Below are positions 42,501 to 53,100 of a DNA stretch of 64,000 nt, one piece after another. The first letter of the stretch is position 1. Each line of letters opens with the position of its first letter. This stretch comes from Cliona cf. orientalis. Its lineage: Eukaryota; Porifera; Demospongiae; Clionaida; Clionaidae. The notes under the pieces were generated by a model. That model did not search any database. It had not been told where the DNA came from and saw nothing but the letters and a program-made list of their open reading frames with translations. The position numbers and the translations under genes were made by a program. Location: the NCBI GenBank assembly GCA_963930775.1, contig OZ005699.1:7833501-7897500 (forward strand). The letters run 5' to 3'.

Positions 42501-43273
42501 ACATACCAGTAGATGGTTCATATGATCATCGTCATTTATGCTGGATTTTCGACTGCAATATCCCTGGCTTTAGAGGTAAACATGTACCCCTATTCATTGC
42601 TGGCCTAATTGTTTCTCTGGTGCTAATACCCTTCACATTTGTACTGCTATTTATCAGACATCTCAATAAAATCTCAAATTGGCCGCTCTTTTGTTGGGTG
42701 TGGAAACTAAAACCACTTTTCGATGCCTACACTGGTCCATTCACGAATGAAGCGAGATGCTGGACTGGAGTACTGTGCTGTATGAGGCTAGTCTTGTTTG
42801 TCACTTCAACTGTAAGCTCAAGCGGACTTGCTAATCTTACAGTTGGGTTGTCAAACATTGCCACCATTTGTCTCTTATTTTTCGGATGGCTCGCCCACAC
42901 ACGCATCTACAAGAAGAAATGGCTCCAAATTCTGGAGAGCTCCTTTATGCTTAATCTTGGAGTACTGAGCATGGGAACACTCTTTTTTCGTTACGGTGGC
43001 TATGTTACCTTGTGCAATGCGCTGACTCATCTCCTGGTTGGCATGGCATTTATCATGTTCTTAGGGATTGTTGGATATCATGTACACACACAACTGAATG
43101 ATAATGTTACCAAGTTTTATCGATGCTCAAATTTTGTCAAAAGAATAATCACTAGGATCTGCATCTCTAAATCTGAGAATAATGCACTTGATGAGAGTGC
43201 AACCAGTGATGAAGGCATTGATGAACTTCTTCAAAATATTGAAAGGAGGCACCTTTTGCCGAAGGTATCTTAA
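39509..43273 (+). CDS. Large beta-helix / multi-TM receptor-like protein (receptor 1), 1,254 aa
   Basis: Intronless gene. A signal peptide (MVMMFTDFIIILLIALAKV) precedes an N-terminal Cys module with FVFLPGYHNH. Residues about 60-560 are N-glycosylation-rich repeats of parallel beta-helix type (LLAIGSNFVFSGETHIHHNN, ASSGGGVLLCSNAVMFF, HAVHTGGGICVEERC). A membrane-proximal Cys module follows (NCPVGFSLSMQSGKCECL, RIGILCGKCQEGHSVVLGSS). Residues about 845-1190 hold seven to nine hydrophobic segments with motifs YTKAWLQFIFPIYIWLIL, GNNGVKVLATLVLLSYSKML, GFRGKHVPLFIAGL and KPLFDAYTGPFTN. A cytosolic tail of about 60 residues ends ERRHLLPKVS. I recall similar unnamed proteins in sponges and cnidarians; ligand and signalling are unknown. 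Surface sensing or recognition is inferred from architecture. First gene of a three-gene array. Confidence 0.92.
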   Translation: MVMMFTDFIIILLIALAKVHCYENNTFCVKSNDSQPCDYVQCKSAVHCATLDIFTQPNNSSRYFKSFTHFVFLPGYHNHGDTLIVSNLTNMTFTGVIHSSPVIVSCIKKDVGFQFYNFTGVTFEHLMITNCGQLFTPHYPEKNSLPQTTRAALIFDIGSDITFNNITISNSPTQGFYINRVEGLINITSSTFQHAVNESSGESDIIAGNSIFSANCSNPGPTALIKNSLFFNNSNFADPKCSRFAAGLVIVLKCTNFAVTVDTVTFRRNKGCEGGNLALIFFNTTEPFTKSLVIVNSVFQNGYALMGAGIFVSFVEAAAQAITLPNCTHSNSKDVLKVTNTRFIENTAKQFGAGVYLRFKNSLTSCVDSSRMSFINCTFQGNTQISYGGVAIHSVNYASFQYIQQLFPQFNLSILDSKFHENTVANNYHGSGSGVISVKDNYCVHISGVEIFDNTDCSGLLAIGSNFVFSGETHIHHNNASSGGGVLLCSNAVMFFQPHAHLIITDNHAVHTGGGICVEERCMLSLPVCFFQLDLNATLNLSLINTIHITIANNSAEHAGDQLFGGSVDYCYLIDSPYHDQKTNQSLPVYRKIFHILPNSTSMISSPERQVCICDKSNNNTVNCTRSYVLPSVYPGKTFHFQGVLVGQLNGTLPGTVMAKLVNADGQRLDPSDTVQDVNSSSCTLLNYTIMTFKEDATNVTLKLETKIVGDMSFTDRLMIFEPLLVNISFKNCPVGFSLSMQSGKCECLSALQPIVSCDIQNISLSLKDNWIGYNQISRRILYLYGYSLDYCYPKSTVTNISDFDSQNEQCRHHRIGILCGKCQEGHSVVLGSSQCRNDCKQHHLLLIPVFGLAGLILVAILIVLNMTVTVGTLNGLIFYANLVQLSNTQYFQDDSKIPSLPMGVLKVFIAWLNLDLGIETCLYKGMDDYTKAWLQFIFPIYIWLILALIVYLSRRYSFASTLIGNNGVKVLATLVLLSYSKMLRAAIATSHMKLIHHIPVDGSYDHRHLCWIFDCNIPGFRGKHVPLFIAGLIVSLVLIPFTFVLLFIRHLNKISNWPLFCWVWKLKPLFDAYTGPFTNEARCWTGVLCCMRLVLFVTSTVSSSGLANLTVGLSNIATICLLFFGWLAHTRIYKKKWLQILESSFMLNLGVLSMGTLFFRYGGYVTLCNALTHLLVGMAFIMFLGIVGYHVHTQLNDNVTKFYRCSNFVKRIITRICISKSENNALDESATSDEGIDELLQNIERRHLLPKVS

Positions 43274-43274
43274 T

Positions 43275-43280
43275 AATAAA
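43275..43280 (+). terminator. AATAAA just after the receptor 1 stop
   Basis: AATAAA begins one base after the TAA stop (43271-43273). Receptors 2 and 3 do not keep it, so it may be fortuitous. Confidence 0.3.
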
Positions 43281-43429
43281 TAATATAATTTATAAACCCC
43301 TACACCGCAACCTTGAATTTTAATTTTCAGCATCAGTGAATAATATTAATATAGTCTAGCTTGATAATAATTATTATGTTTATCGTCAATGGCATTGTTA
43401 TGACATCATAATAAGGTGTTGTTACTACA

Positions 43430-44365
43430 ATCATGCGTAATATCATCAGTTGTTAGCTTGGGTAATACTATATTAAACCATAATATTATGAGATTTACCA
43501 TTGCTGCAACACTTGATCATCTTACCATTCCCGAGTGGATCAATATAATACAATTAAGTGACCAATAGCTGCATATAATATTATTGTTATAGTACATTGC
43601 CTTGATGTGTAACAAATCATTCTCCCACCTGATCTCTGGGTTGCCAGACTCACAATAATAATATCTCCAACAAACGATGGTACTACTGAATTCATTTCAT
43701 TAGTAGGGTGAACACAGGGGCAGTTGACAGATCAAAGTATAAACTTCTTCAGTTAAACCCACAGCATCTATAATAGGTCCAGATGTGGGCGATCCATGAG
43801 TGATACTGACTCCATAGACGTATGGTACATTCAGGTTTTGATTGTTCCACCTGTTAAGAAAAGCATCTGCACTCCCGTATTCGTAGCCGATCACTCTCCC
43901 ACACACATTTCGATACGTTTCTCTTCAGGGAGAGAAAAGGGTAGCTGAACAACCTCCAGTTTCAGTATCACTGGGTGGTCTACCACAGCCTCTAGTTTCA
44001 TTGATATTAATCTCAGTCCATGCAGATGGACAGTGTTGTATAGAATCCTTTATGTTTAGGGAGGCAATCCTCTTCCACTTTCGGGCCTTCTCCACACTCA
44101 GGGACCAACACAGGTATTACAAGTTCTATCGCTTCTTGCACAAAGCTTGATATATTGCGCTGTCTATAGCACTTCTGATACTCGATTCATCTGCATTTTT
44201 CTCCTGAAGTACCACAGGTCTTGTGGGACAAGAGTCTTCACAACCAGTCCCTGGCACTATTACTGGACGAAAGCTAGTCGTCGCTTGAACAATCTTAGTC
44301 TGGTGGTCCAGGAGTATTATAGGTACATTTAAAATGAGATAATAGCTGATGATGAAAGAAGGCAT
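43430..44365 (-). pseudogene. Cys-rich family pseudogene (member 4), duplicate of member 3
   Basis: Aligns along its whole length with member 3. The start (MPSFIISYYLILNVPIILL at 44365) and the middle (VCGRVIGYEYGSADAF, YVYGVSITHGSP near 43800-43900) are nearly identical. There are several frame changes and small indels: near 44150, near 44085 and 43925, within the NHIWTYAAG region near 43770, and a badly eroded 3' end at 43430-43560. Flanking non-coding DNA matches that of member 3. So it is a recently duplicated copy that decayed fast, while the neighbouring receptor copy stayed open. Confidence 0.88.
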
Positions 44366-45247
44366 TATTGTTTATCTGAATATCTCATAAGCCAATCTCA
44401 AGTTTAGTCTTCACAAAACTGATTGTTGGTACACACGCAGTTCAGAAACTCGTAGTAACCTATTTATGCTACATGAAATTGGAAATCTTGGAGCATTGCA
44501 TGTGATATAGATTTTCAATTTCATATTGGCTGGCAATATTATAGGTATAATAGTAACAAATAACTTATAGCTAACTTACGCAGATTGAGGACCAAAAACA
44601 ATTATTGACGTACCTCATCATTAATTGACGTAATAGATACTACGCGACAAAGGAAGCAATGACGCTAATAAATTTATCAGTATGTCTTCGTTTCACTTTC
44701 ATATACATTATAGTGAATAAGTTATAGCATACTAATTGCAAATCTATTGTCAGTGTGCTGTAAACAAAAAAAAAATTAGACTAATGGTTACTCACTATGA
44801 CAGTTTCATGGATCAGATGACAACTACAATATTGGGTTTGCCAACAAGCATAATAATCATCAGATTCTCATTATAGTATGGCAGGTACTATCACTAAGAT
44901 CTTGCCAAATGGACAACCAGTATTTACTTTCTGTGTGATGTATTATGGGAAATCGCCGATTAAAATGTTGCTATAACTTTCATTTAATTCACAACACTGC
45001 TGCAGCTAGAGTAAACGATAATATTATTATTATAGCTGCAGTATAATAGCTACAATGTATAATAATATTATATAATAGAGGAAAGTAGCCATTAAATTTT
45101 TAGCACATTAAACTGTCACTATTTTCCCAACAATAACTGTATTGTCGTATATAGTATGATTAATTTTTAGCTGCGAGTTACTGAATGATAGGTAGCTATA
45201 CATTGTCAAGCTTATGCCAGCTTTATTTTATAATATATAGTGCTATC
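44366..45247. promoter_or_regulatory. Divergent intergenic region, member 4 / receptor 2 (duplicate of 38454-39508)
   Basis: Very similar to the upstream region of receptor 1, with a few deletions, including loss of about 150 bp present around 38915-39140. It should carry the receptor 2 promoter. Confidence 0.5.
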
Positions 45248-48200
45248 ATGGTGATGATGCTCACTGATTTTATCATTATCCTGCTGATTGCTCTAGCCAA
45301 AGTGCATTGCTATGAAAGTAACACTTATTGTGTGAAATCGAATAATTCTCAGCCGTGTGACTCTGTCCAGTGTAAATCAGCGGTACACTGTGCTACACTT
45401 GATGTCTTTACGCAACCCAATAATAGTTCACGTTACTTCAAATCTTTCACTCGCTTTGTGTTTCTACCAGGTTATCACAATCACGGTGACACCTTGATAG
45501 TGAGCAACATGACGAATATGACCTTCACTGGAGTGACACATCCATCTCCTGTCGTAGTCAGCTGTACAAAGAAAAACGTCGGATTTCAATTTCACAATTT
45601 CATTGGAGTAACTTTTGAGCACTTGATGATCGCTAACTGTGGGCAGCCTTTTATACCCCATTATCCAGAAAAAAATTCACTTCCAAAAACCACGCGAGCA
45701 GCATTGATATTTGACATAGGCTCGGACATTACTTTGAACAATATCACAATATCAAATTCTCCAACTCAAGGTTTTTACATCAACAGGGTGGAGGGACTGA
45801 TAAGTATTACATCTTCTACATTCCAGCATGCAGTTAATGAGAGTAGCGGTGAGAGTGAAATCATAGCTGGAAATAGTATCTTTAGTGCAAATTGCAGTGA
45901 CCCTGGACCTAAGGCGTTTATAAAGGATTCCCTCTTTTTTAATAATTCAAACTTTGCTGAATCAGATCCTAAGTGTTCAAGATTTGCCGCTGGACTAGTT
46001 ATTGTCCTAAAATGCACCAATTTTGCGGTCACCCTCGATACAGTCACATTTGATAGCAACAAGGGATGTGCTGGTGGCAACTTGGCTCTAGTTTTCTTCA
46101 ACACCACTGAGCCTTTCACAGAAAGCCTAGTGATTGTTAATAGTGTATTTCAGAATGGCTATGCTTTAACTGGTGCGGGAATATTTGTATCATTTGTAGA
46201 AGCAGCAGCACAAACCATCACACTCCCAATTGCAAATTGTACACATAGTGTGATCAGTAATTCAAAGGATGTCCTTAAAGTAACAAACACAAGATTTATT
46301 GACAACAGGGCAAAACAGTTCGGAGCAGGAGTCCATCTAAGATTCAAAAACTCCCTAACATCTTGTGTCGATAGCTCAAGGATGTCATTTGTCAATTGTA
46401 CCTTTCAAGGGAATACCCAGATTGGCTATGGTGGAGTGGCAATACACAGTGTTAATTATGCTTCATTTCAGTATATTCAACAACTCTTTCCACAGTTTAA
46501 CCTTTCAATTTTAGACTCAAAATTCCACGAGAATACTGTTGCTAACAACTTTCATGGATCAGGCAGTGGAGTTATCTCAGTTAAGGATAACTATTGCGTC
46601 CACATTTCCGGTGTTGAGATCTTTGATAATACCGATTGCAGTGGACTGCTGGCAATTGGGAGCAATTTTGTCTTTTCAGGCGAAACAAATATCCACCATA
46701 ACAATGCCTCCAGTGGAGGTGGTGTACTCCTTTGTTCTAATGCAGTCATGTTTTTTCAGCCACATACACACCTGATAATCACTGATAATCATGCAGTTCA
46801 CACTGGTGGTGGAATTTGCGTAGAAGAGCGATGCATGATATCTCTCCCAGTGTGTTTCTTCCAACTGGATCTCAATGCCACTTTAAATTTGTCCCTCATT
46901 GATACTATTCACGTCACTATCGCTAACAACAGTGCTGAACATGCTGGTGACCAACTCTTTGGTGGATCAGTTGATTACTGCTACCTCATTGACTCTCCCT
47001 ATCATGATCGAAAGACTAATCAAAGTCTGCCTGTGTATAACAAAATATTTCACACTTCACCACACTCCACATCTATGGTATCATCTCCAGAAAGACAAGT
47101 TTGCATATGTGATAAGTCCAATAATAGCTCTATAAACTGTGTTCGTAGTTATGTGCTGCCCAGTATTTACCCAGGGAAGACTTTTCACTTCCAAGGTGTG
47201 TTGGTTGGACAACTGAAGGGTACTCTACCTGGAACTGTCATGGCAAAGCTGGTCAATGCGGATGGCCAAAGGCTTGATCCAAGTGATACCGTGCAAGATG
47301 TTAACTCTTCAAGCTGTACTTTATTGAATTACACCATTATGACCTTCAAAGAAGACGCAACTAATGTTACTCTAAAGCTTGAAACAAAGATAGTTGGAGA
47401 TATGAGCTTTACTGATCGTCTTGTGATCTTTGAACCCCTCTTGGTTAATATTTCCTTTAAGAACTGCCCTGTTGGCTTTTCGCTTAGTACGCAGTCAGGA
47501 AAATGTGAGTGTCTCTCAGTCCTCAAACCAATCGCAAGTTGTGATATTCAAAATATTTCTTTATCACTCAAAGACAACTGGATAGGATACGATCAGATAT
47601 CAAGGAGAATTCTATATTCGTATGGATACAGCCTCGACTATTGCTATCCAAAAAGCATAGTAACCAATATTAGTGATTTTGATAGTCAAAATGAACAATG
47701 TAGGCACCACAGAATTGGTATTTTGTGTGGTAAATGCCAAGAAGGGCACAGTGTGGTACTGGGATCTTCACAATGCAGAAATGATTGCAAACAGTACCAC
47801 CTTTTGCTCATCCCAGTGTTTGGTCTGGCTGGCTTAATCCTGGTCATAATCTTGATTGTATTGAACATGACAGTAACAGTTGGAACTCTCAATGGTCTAA
47901 TATTCTATGCCAATTTGGTTCAACTGAGCAACACTCAATACTTTCAAGATGATAGCAAAATTCCCACTTTGCTATCGGGTATTCTGAAGGTATTCATAGC
48001 CTGGCTCAACTTAGACCTCGGTATTGAAACATGTCTGTACAAGGGAATGGATGACTACACTAAGGCATGGCTGCAATTTGTCTTTCCTCTCTACATCTGG
48101 TTGATATTAGCTCTCATCGTCTATTTAAGCAGACGTTACAGTTTTGCTTCGACACTTATCGGCAATAACGGCGTAAAGGTCTTAGCAACGCTCGTGCTAC

Positions 48201-49033
48201 TTTCATATTCGAAGATGCTTCGGGCTGCAATCGCAACAGCCCACATAAAGTTCATTCACCACATACCAGTAGATGGTTCATACGATCATCGTCACATATG
48301 CTGGATTTTTGACTGCAATATCCCTGGCTTTAGAGGTAAACATGTACCCCTATTCATTGCTGGCCTAATTGTTTCTCTGGTGCTACTACCCTTCACATTT
48401 GTACTACTATTTATTAGACATCTCAATAAGATCTCAGATTGGCCGTTCTTTAGTTGGGTGTGGAGACTAAAACCACTTTTTGATGCCTACACTGGTCCAT
48501 TCACGAATGAAGCGAGATGCTGGACTGGAGTACTGTGCTTTATAAGGCTAGTCTTGTTTATCACTTCAACCGTTAGCTCAAGTGGACTTGCTAATCTTAC
48601 AGTTGGGTTGTCAAACATTGCCACCATTTGTCTCTTATTTTTTGGATGGCTCGCCCATACACGCATCTACAAGAACAAATGGCTCCACATTCTGGAGAGT
48701 TCCTTTATGCTTAATCTTGGAGCTTTGAGCATGGGAACACTCTTTTTGCGTTATGGTGGCTATGGTACCTTGTGCAATGCACTGACTCGTCTCTTGGTTG
48801 GCATGGCATTTATCATGTTCTTAGGGATTGTTGGATATCATATCCATACACAACTGAGTGATAATATTACCAAGTTTTGTCAATGCTCAAAATTTATCAA
48901 AAGAATGATCACTAGGATCTGCAAGTCTAAATCTGAGAATAATACACGTGATGACAGTGCAACCAGTGATGAAGGCATTGATGAACTTCTTCAAAATATT
49001 GAAAGGAGGCACCTTTTGCCGAAGGTATCATAA
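45248..49033 (+). CDS. Large beta-helix / multi-TM receptor-like protein (receptor 2), 1,261 aa
   Basis: Intronless, close paralog of receptor 1 over the whole length. I start at 45248 (MVMMLTDFIIILLIALAKV) because it matches the receptor 1 start. The frame is also open to an in-frame ATG at 45185, but the equivalent extension in receptor 1 contains a stop. The domain plan is the same: signal peptide, N-terminal Cys module, beta-helix ectodomain, membrane-proximal Cys module, multi-TM region, tail ERRHLLPKVS. Differences from receptor 1 include small in-frame insertions (an extra SD near ESDPKCSRF, and IANCTHSVISNS where receptor 1 has NCTHSNS) and scattered ectodomain substitutions. It forms a duplicated unit with the pseudogene at 43430-44365. 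Confidence 0.92.
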   Translation: MVMMLTDFIIILLIALAKVHCYESNTYCVKSNNSQPCDSVQCKSAVHCATLDVFTQPNNSSRYFKSFTRFVFLPGYHNHGDTLIVSNMTNMTFTGVTHPSPVVVSCTKKNVGFQFHNFIGVTFEHLMIANCGQPFIPHYPEKNSLPKTTRAALIFDIGSDITLNNITISNSPTQGFYINRVEGLISITSSTFQHAVNESSGESEIIAGNSIFSANCSDPGPKAFIKDSLFFNNSNFAESDPKCSRFAAGLVIVLKCTNFAVTLDTVTFDSNKGCAGGNLALVFFNTTEPFTESLVIVNSVFQNGYALTGAGIFVSFVEAAAQTITLPIANCTHSVISNSKDVLKVTNTRFIDNRAKQFGAGVHLRFKNSLTSCVDSSRMSFVNCTFQGNTQIGYGGVAIHSVNYASFQYIQQLFPQFNLSILDSKFHENTVANNFHGSGSGVISVKDNYCVHISGVEIFDNTDCSGLLAIGSNFVFSGETNIHHNNASSGGGVLLCSNAVMFFQPHTHLIITDNHAVHTGGGICVEERCMISLPVCFFQLDLNATLNLSLIDTIHVTIANNSAEHAGDQLFGGSVDYCYLIDSPYHDRKTNQSLPVYNKIFHTSPHSTSMVSSPERQVCICDKSNNSSINCVRSYVLPSIYPGKTFHFQGVLVGQLKGTLPGTVMAKLVNADGQRLDPSDTVQDVNSSSCTLLNYTIMTFKEDATNVTLKLETKIVGDMSFTDRLVIFEPLLVNISFKNCPVGFSLSTQSGKCECLSVLKPIASCDIQNISLSLKDNWIGYDQISRRILYSYGYSLDYCYPKSIVTNISDFDSQNEQCRHHRIGILCGKCQEGHSVVLGSSQCRNDCKQYHLLLIPVFGLAGLILVIILIVLNMTVTVGTLNGLIFYANLVQLSNTQYFQDDSKIPTLLSGILKVFIAWLNLDLGIETCLYKGMDDYTKAWLQFVFPLYIWLILALIVYLSRRYSFASTLIGNNGVKVLATLVLLSYSKMLRAAIATAHIKFIHHIPVDGSYDHRHICWIFDCNIPGFRGKHVPLFIAGLIVSLVLLPFTFVLLFIRHLNKISDWPFFSWVWRLKPLFDAYTGPFTNEARCWTGVLCFIRLVLFITSTVSSSGLANLTVGLSNIATICLLFFGWLAHTRIYKNKWLHILESSFMLNLGALSMGTLFLRYGGYGTLCNALTRLLVGMAFIMFLGIVGYHIHTQLSDNITKFCQCSKFIKRMITRICKSKSENNTRDDSATSDEGIDELLQNIERRHLLPKVS

Positions 49034-50117
49034 TAATGATATTGTTATAGTTTATAAACTGCTATGCCTCAGCCTTGGGGTTTCAGCATCAGTGAATAAT
49101 ATTAATAATAATAATAATAGTAGTCTAACTTGATAAAAAAATGATTGTTATGTTTATTGTCAATGGCATTATTATGATATTATCATAATAAGGTTGTTAT
49201 TACAATCATGTATTTATTATCATCAGAAGATTTACCATTGCTACAACACTTGATGATCGTATACCTTTCCAGAGTGGATCAGCAGAGTACAATTAAGTGA
49301 CCAGTAGCTGCATTGTGCCTTGTGAAATATATTAAATTATTCTCCCTCATTTAATTGACATAATAGATACTACGCAGCAAGGGAAGCAATGATACTAATA
49401 ACGTTATCAGTATGTCTTTGTTTCACTTTCATACACATTATCATAATATTATTATTGCCAGACGACTGTGCTGTAAACAAGAAAAAAGTATTACTCTATA
49501 TAATCATTACTCACTGTGAACATTTCGGATGACAACCAAGATGGCTTGTATATAAGGGCGCGTGATTATTAGCTGTTAGCTAGCTATTAATACGTGCAGG
49601 TGCTATAATCTGAAGGTGATTCAATGACATTCTCTCCCGTGGGGTCCGGTTTGCCAACATGTATAATATTATAGCTGTTAATACACATGCATGAACTCAG
49701 AGCTGCTCTCCATGTATACTTTATTCTACCTCACATACTCTCTTATTGTGACATATTATCAGTACTTAGAGTCACACAATTTATTCATAGCTGGTTTACC
49801 TAAAGTATGCACTTTTATTGCAAAAACTTTCAACTCTATTTTTCATAACAAGTTCAAGTTTTATTCCCATAAATATGCACTATACAGCTCATTAATATAT
49901 TATGGAATACCACAGTTGTTTCTTCATTAGAGTAATAATACGTGTTGGGAAATCTGGCACATTTATGGCTGTCAAAACACTCACAGTTGACTATTGGGAG
50001 AAACTGCCACCTTACTATGTTGACTTCTATTGCTCAGTGATAATATTGATTTTTTTTATTGAGTACACATACAACAGCTGTGAGAGGCTGTGAGAGGCAG
50101 TCCAGATTCTCCACGAA
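49034..50117. other. Intergenic region between receptors 2 and 3, with Cys-rich relic
   Basis: Holds a Cys-rich relic (49215-49340) and a fragment matching the upstream region of member 3 (about 49350-49445, TGTCTTTGTTTCACTTTCAT). Otherwise AT-rich. Two short open frames (49691-49930 and 49902-50093) lack homology to anything I know and I do not call them genes. Confidence 0.6.
49215..49340 (-). pseudogene. Cys-rich gene relic downstream of receptor 2
   Basis: GATTTACCATTGCTACAACACTTGATGATCG and CAGAGTGGATCAGCAGAGTA match positions 43490-43560 of pseudogene member 4 and the CCSNGK / DPLWDG region of intact members. Only this 3' piece survives. Confidence 0.7.
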
Positions 50118-53100
50118 ATGGCACTCACTAGTACTTTCATATTGTTACTTCTAGCAGAAGTGAGCCATTTTCCTAAGAGCTGTGAATTCGAAGCTGTTTA
50201 TTGTGTAGTTTCAATGAGAAATGATTCACGGCAGTGTGATAGCACTGTTCAATGTAAAACTGCAAAGGAGTGTGACACCCTGGATTATTTTACTCAAAAT
50301 GCTTCAAGATATCTTCAGCCACACTCTCGTTTCTTGTTTCTACCTGGCTACCATGAGCACCGTCGAAAAGTGATAGTGAATGGAATAAATGATATGAAAT
50401 TCAGTGGTTTGACTGAAGATTCAAGGCAATCTGTCATCGACTGTACAGTGAAAAATGTTGGCTTTCTATTCCATAATTTCAGTAGAATAGTCTTTGAAAA
50501 CTTGACTATCACCAACTGTGGGCAGATCTTTGTACCTCATTACTCTGAAAATTCAGATAAGAAAATTACTCGATCTGCAGCACTGGCATTCGACATAGGA
50601 GCAACTCTCACCCTTAACAACTTGAACGTGACCAACCCTCAGAGTCAAGGATTTTACATCAACCAAGTAGAACGAGAAATATCAATCTTATATTCTATGT
50701 TTCAGCATGCATCGAGTAGAGGCCAAAAAGGCGAGAAAATTGTAGCTGGAAATAGTATCTTTAGTGCAGACTGTAGTCTCCCCATGCCAATGGCTTATAT
50801 TTACAAGTCACACTTCATCAATAATTCGAATATAGATGATAGCTATCTCCCTACAGTCTCAAATGGTCAACGAAAATGTTCTAGGTTTGCTTCCGGATTG
50901 TTGATTGTGCTAAAATGTACCAATTTTGCCGTCACTCTTGATGAAGTAACATTTGATGGCAATAAAGGCTGTGAAGGGGGTAATTTAATCATTATTTTCT
51001 TCAATATTTCGAAACCTTTTACTGCGAGTTTGGCTATAAGCAACAGTCTATTTCAAAATGGCTATGCAGCCTTTGGTGGAGGGATCCTTGTATCATTAGT
51101 TGAAGCCGTGAATTTCAAAAACTTAACAGGTTTTCAATTGAAACAGTGTGGCTACAACGAAACAGAACTGAGAGATATACTGAAAATAACCAATACAAGC
51201 TTTATTAATAACACAGCACATGGTTTTGGTGGGGGAATTTCACTAAGACTCAAGAACTCTTTAACCTCTTGTGCTGATAGTTTAAAGATATCAATTAATA
51301 ACTGCACATTTCGAGGGAATTCTATCAGCCAATCAGGCTACGGAGGTGTTGCAGTACACATTGTAAATTATCTTACATTTCAGTACATAAGGCAGCTATT
51401 ACCCCAGTTTGAGCTCTCAATAACAGATTCTATTTTCTATGAAAATCGTGCAGTTAACAAGTATACTGGATCGGGTAGTGGGGTAATTTCAGTAAAAGAT
51501 GGCAACCATGTGAATATTTCCAATGTTGAAATTTATGATAATACAGATTGTAGTGGACTGCTGGCAATTGGGAGTATTTTAGTCTTCACCGGAAAAATCA
51601 ACATTCATCATAACAATGCATCTAGTGGAGGGGGCATACTCCTGTGCTCCAATGCGATCATGTACCTACAACCTTATGCACAATTAATAATCACCAACAA
51701 CCGTGCATATCACACAGGTGGAGGCATATGTGTTGAAGAAAGATGTCTAGTATCACTACCGGAATGTTTCTATCAACTAGGTTTTGATGCTACAATAGAA
51801 CTTTCACTCATAAGCTCCATAAACATCACCCTTGCTGATAATGCCGCAGAGTATGCAGGTCATCAATTATTCGGTGGGTCAGTGGATTACTGCTACCTAA
51901 TCGATCCCCCCTATCATAATCGGACAACCAACTCAAGCAAGGAAGTGTACGATGAAGTATTTCACATTTCACCCAATGTTTCATCTGCTGTCACTTCTCC
52001 AGAACGACAAGTATGCATGTGCAGGGAAACCAGTGTGGACTGTTCTCTGAGTCGTAATCTTACAATGCCACCAGTATACCCCGGTGAAATGTTTCAGATT
52101 CAAGCAGTATTAGTCGGACAATTAAATGGTATTCTTCCTGGAACTGTGCTGGCCAAACTAATAGACGAAACAGATGACCAATGCCTCAATCACACCAACT
52201 ATGCACAAAACATAAACTCATTATACTGCTCTAATTTGAGCTATACCATCATGACCACAAAGTTATCAAATGAAGCAACCTTAAAACTTGAAGCAGAATT
52301 TGATGGAGATGCTAGTTTTGCTGATCGACTTGATCTCTTTACACCACTGTTCCTCACCGTGCCATTTAAGAGTTGCCCTGTTGGCTTTTCATTAAGCAAT
52401 CGAGGAAAGTGCGAATGTCTCCCAATCCTGCTCCCAAGTGTACATTGTGAAATTCAAAGCAATTCATTATCGCTCACTAAGGATAACTGGATTGGATACG
52501 ACCAAAGCTCAAATAGGATTTTGTACTCGTATGGATACAGTTTGGACTACTGCTATCCCAATGCCACAGTAGTCAATATTAATGATTCTCATAGTCAAAA
52601 TGCACAATGTAGACACAAAAGACGCGGTATTTTATGTGGTAAATGCCAAGAAGATCACAGTGTAGTGCTGGGATCTTCACAATGCAGAAATGATTGCAAA
52701 CAGTACCACCTTTTGCTCATCCCAGTGTTTGGTCTGGCTGGCTTAATCCTGGTCGTAATCTTGATTGTATTGAACATGACAGTAACTGTTGGAACTCTCA
52801 ATGGCCTAATATTCTATGCCAATTTGGTTCAATTGAGCAACACACAATACTTTCAAGATGAAAGCAAAATTCCCAGTTCAATAACGAGTGTTCTGAAGGT
52901 ATTCATAGCCTGGCTCAACTTAGACCTTGGTATTGAAACATGTCTGTACAAGGGAATGGATGACTACACTAAAGCATGGCTGCAATTCATCTTTCCTCTC
53001 TACATCTGGTTGATATTAGCACTCATTGTCTATTTGAGCAGACGTTACAGTTTTGCCTCGACACTTATCGGCAATAACGGTGTAAAGGTCTTAGCAACGC

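Noticed and set aside
45185-45247. An upstream in-frame Met for receptor 2 (MIGSYTLSSLCQLYF...)
   Set aside because: The aligned sequence upstream of receptor 1 contains a stop, and the signal peptide is complete from 45248, so the shorter start is preferred.
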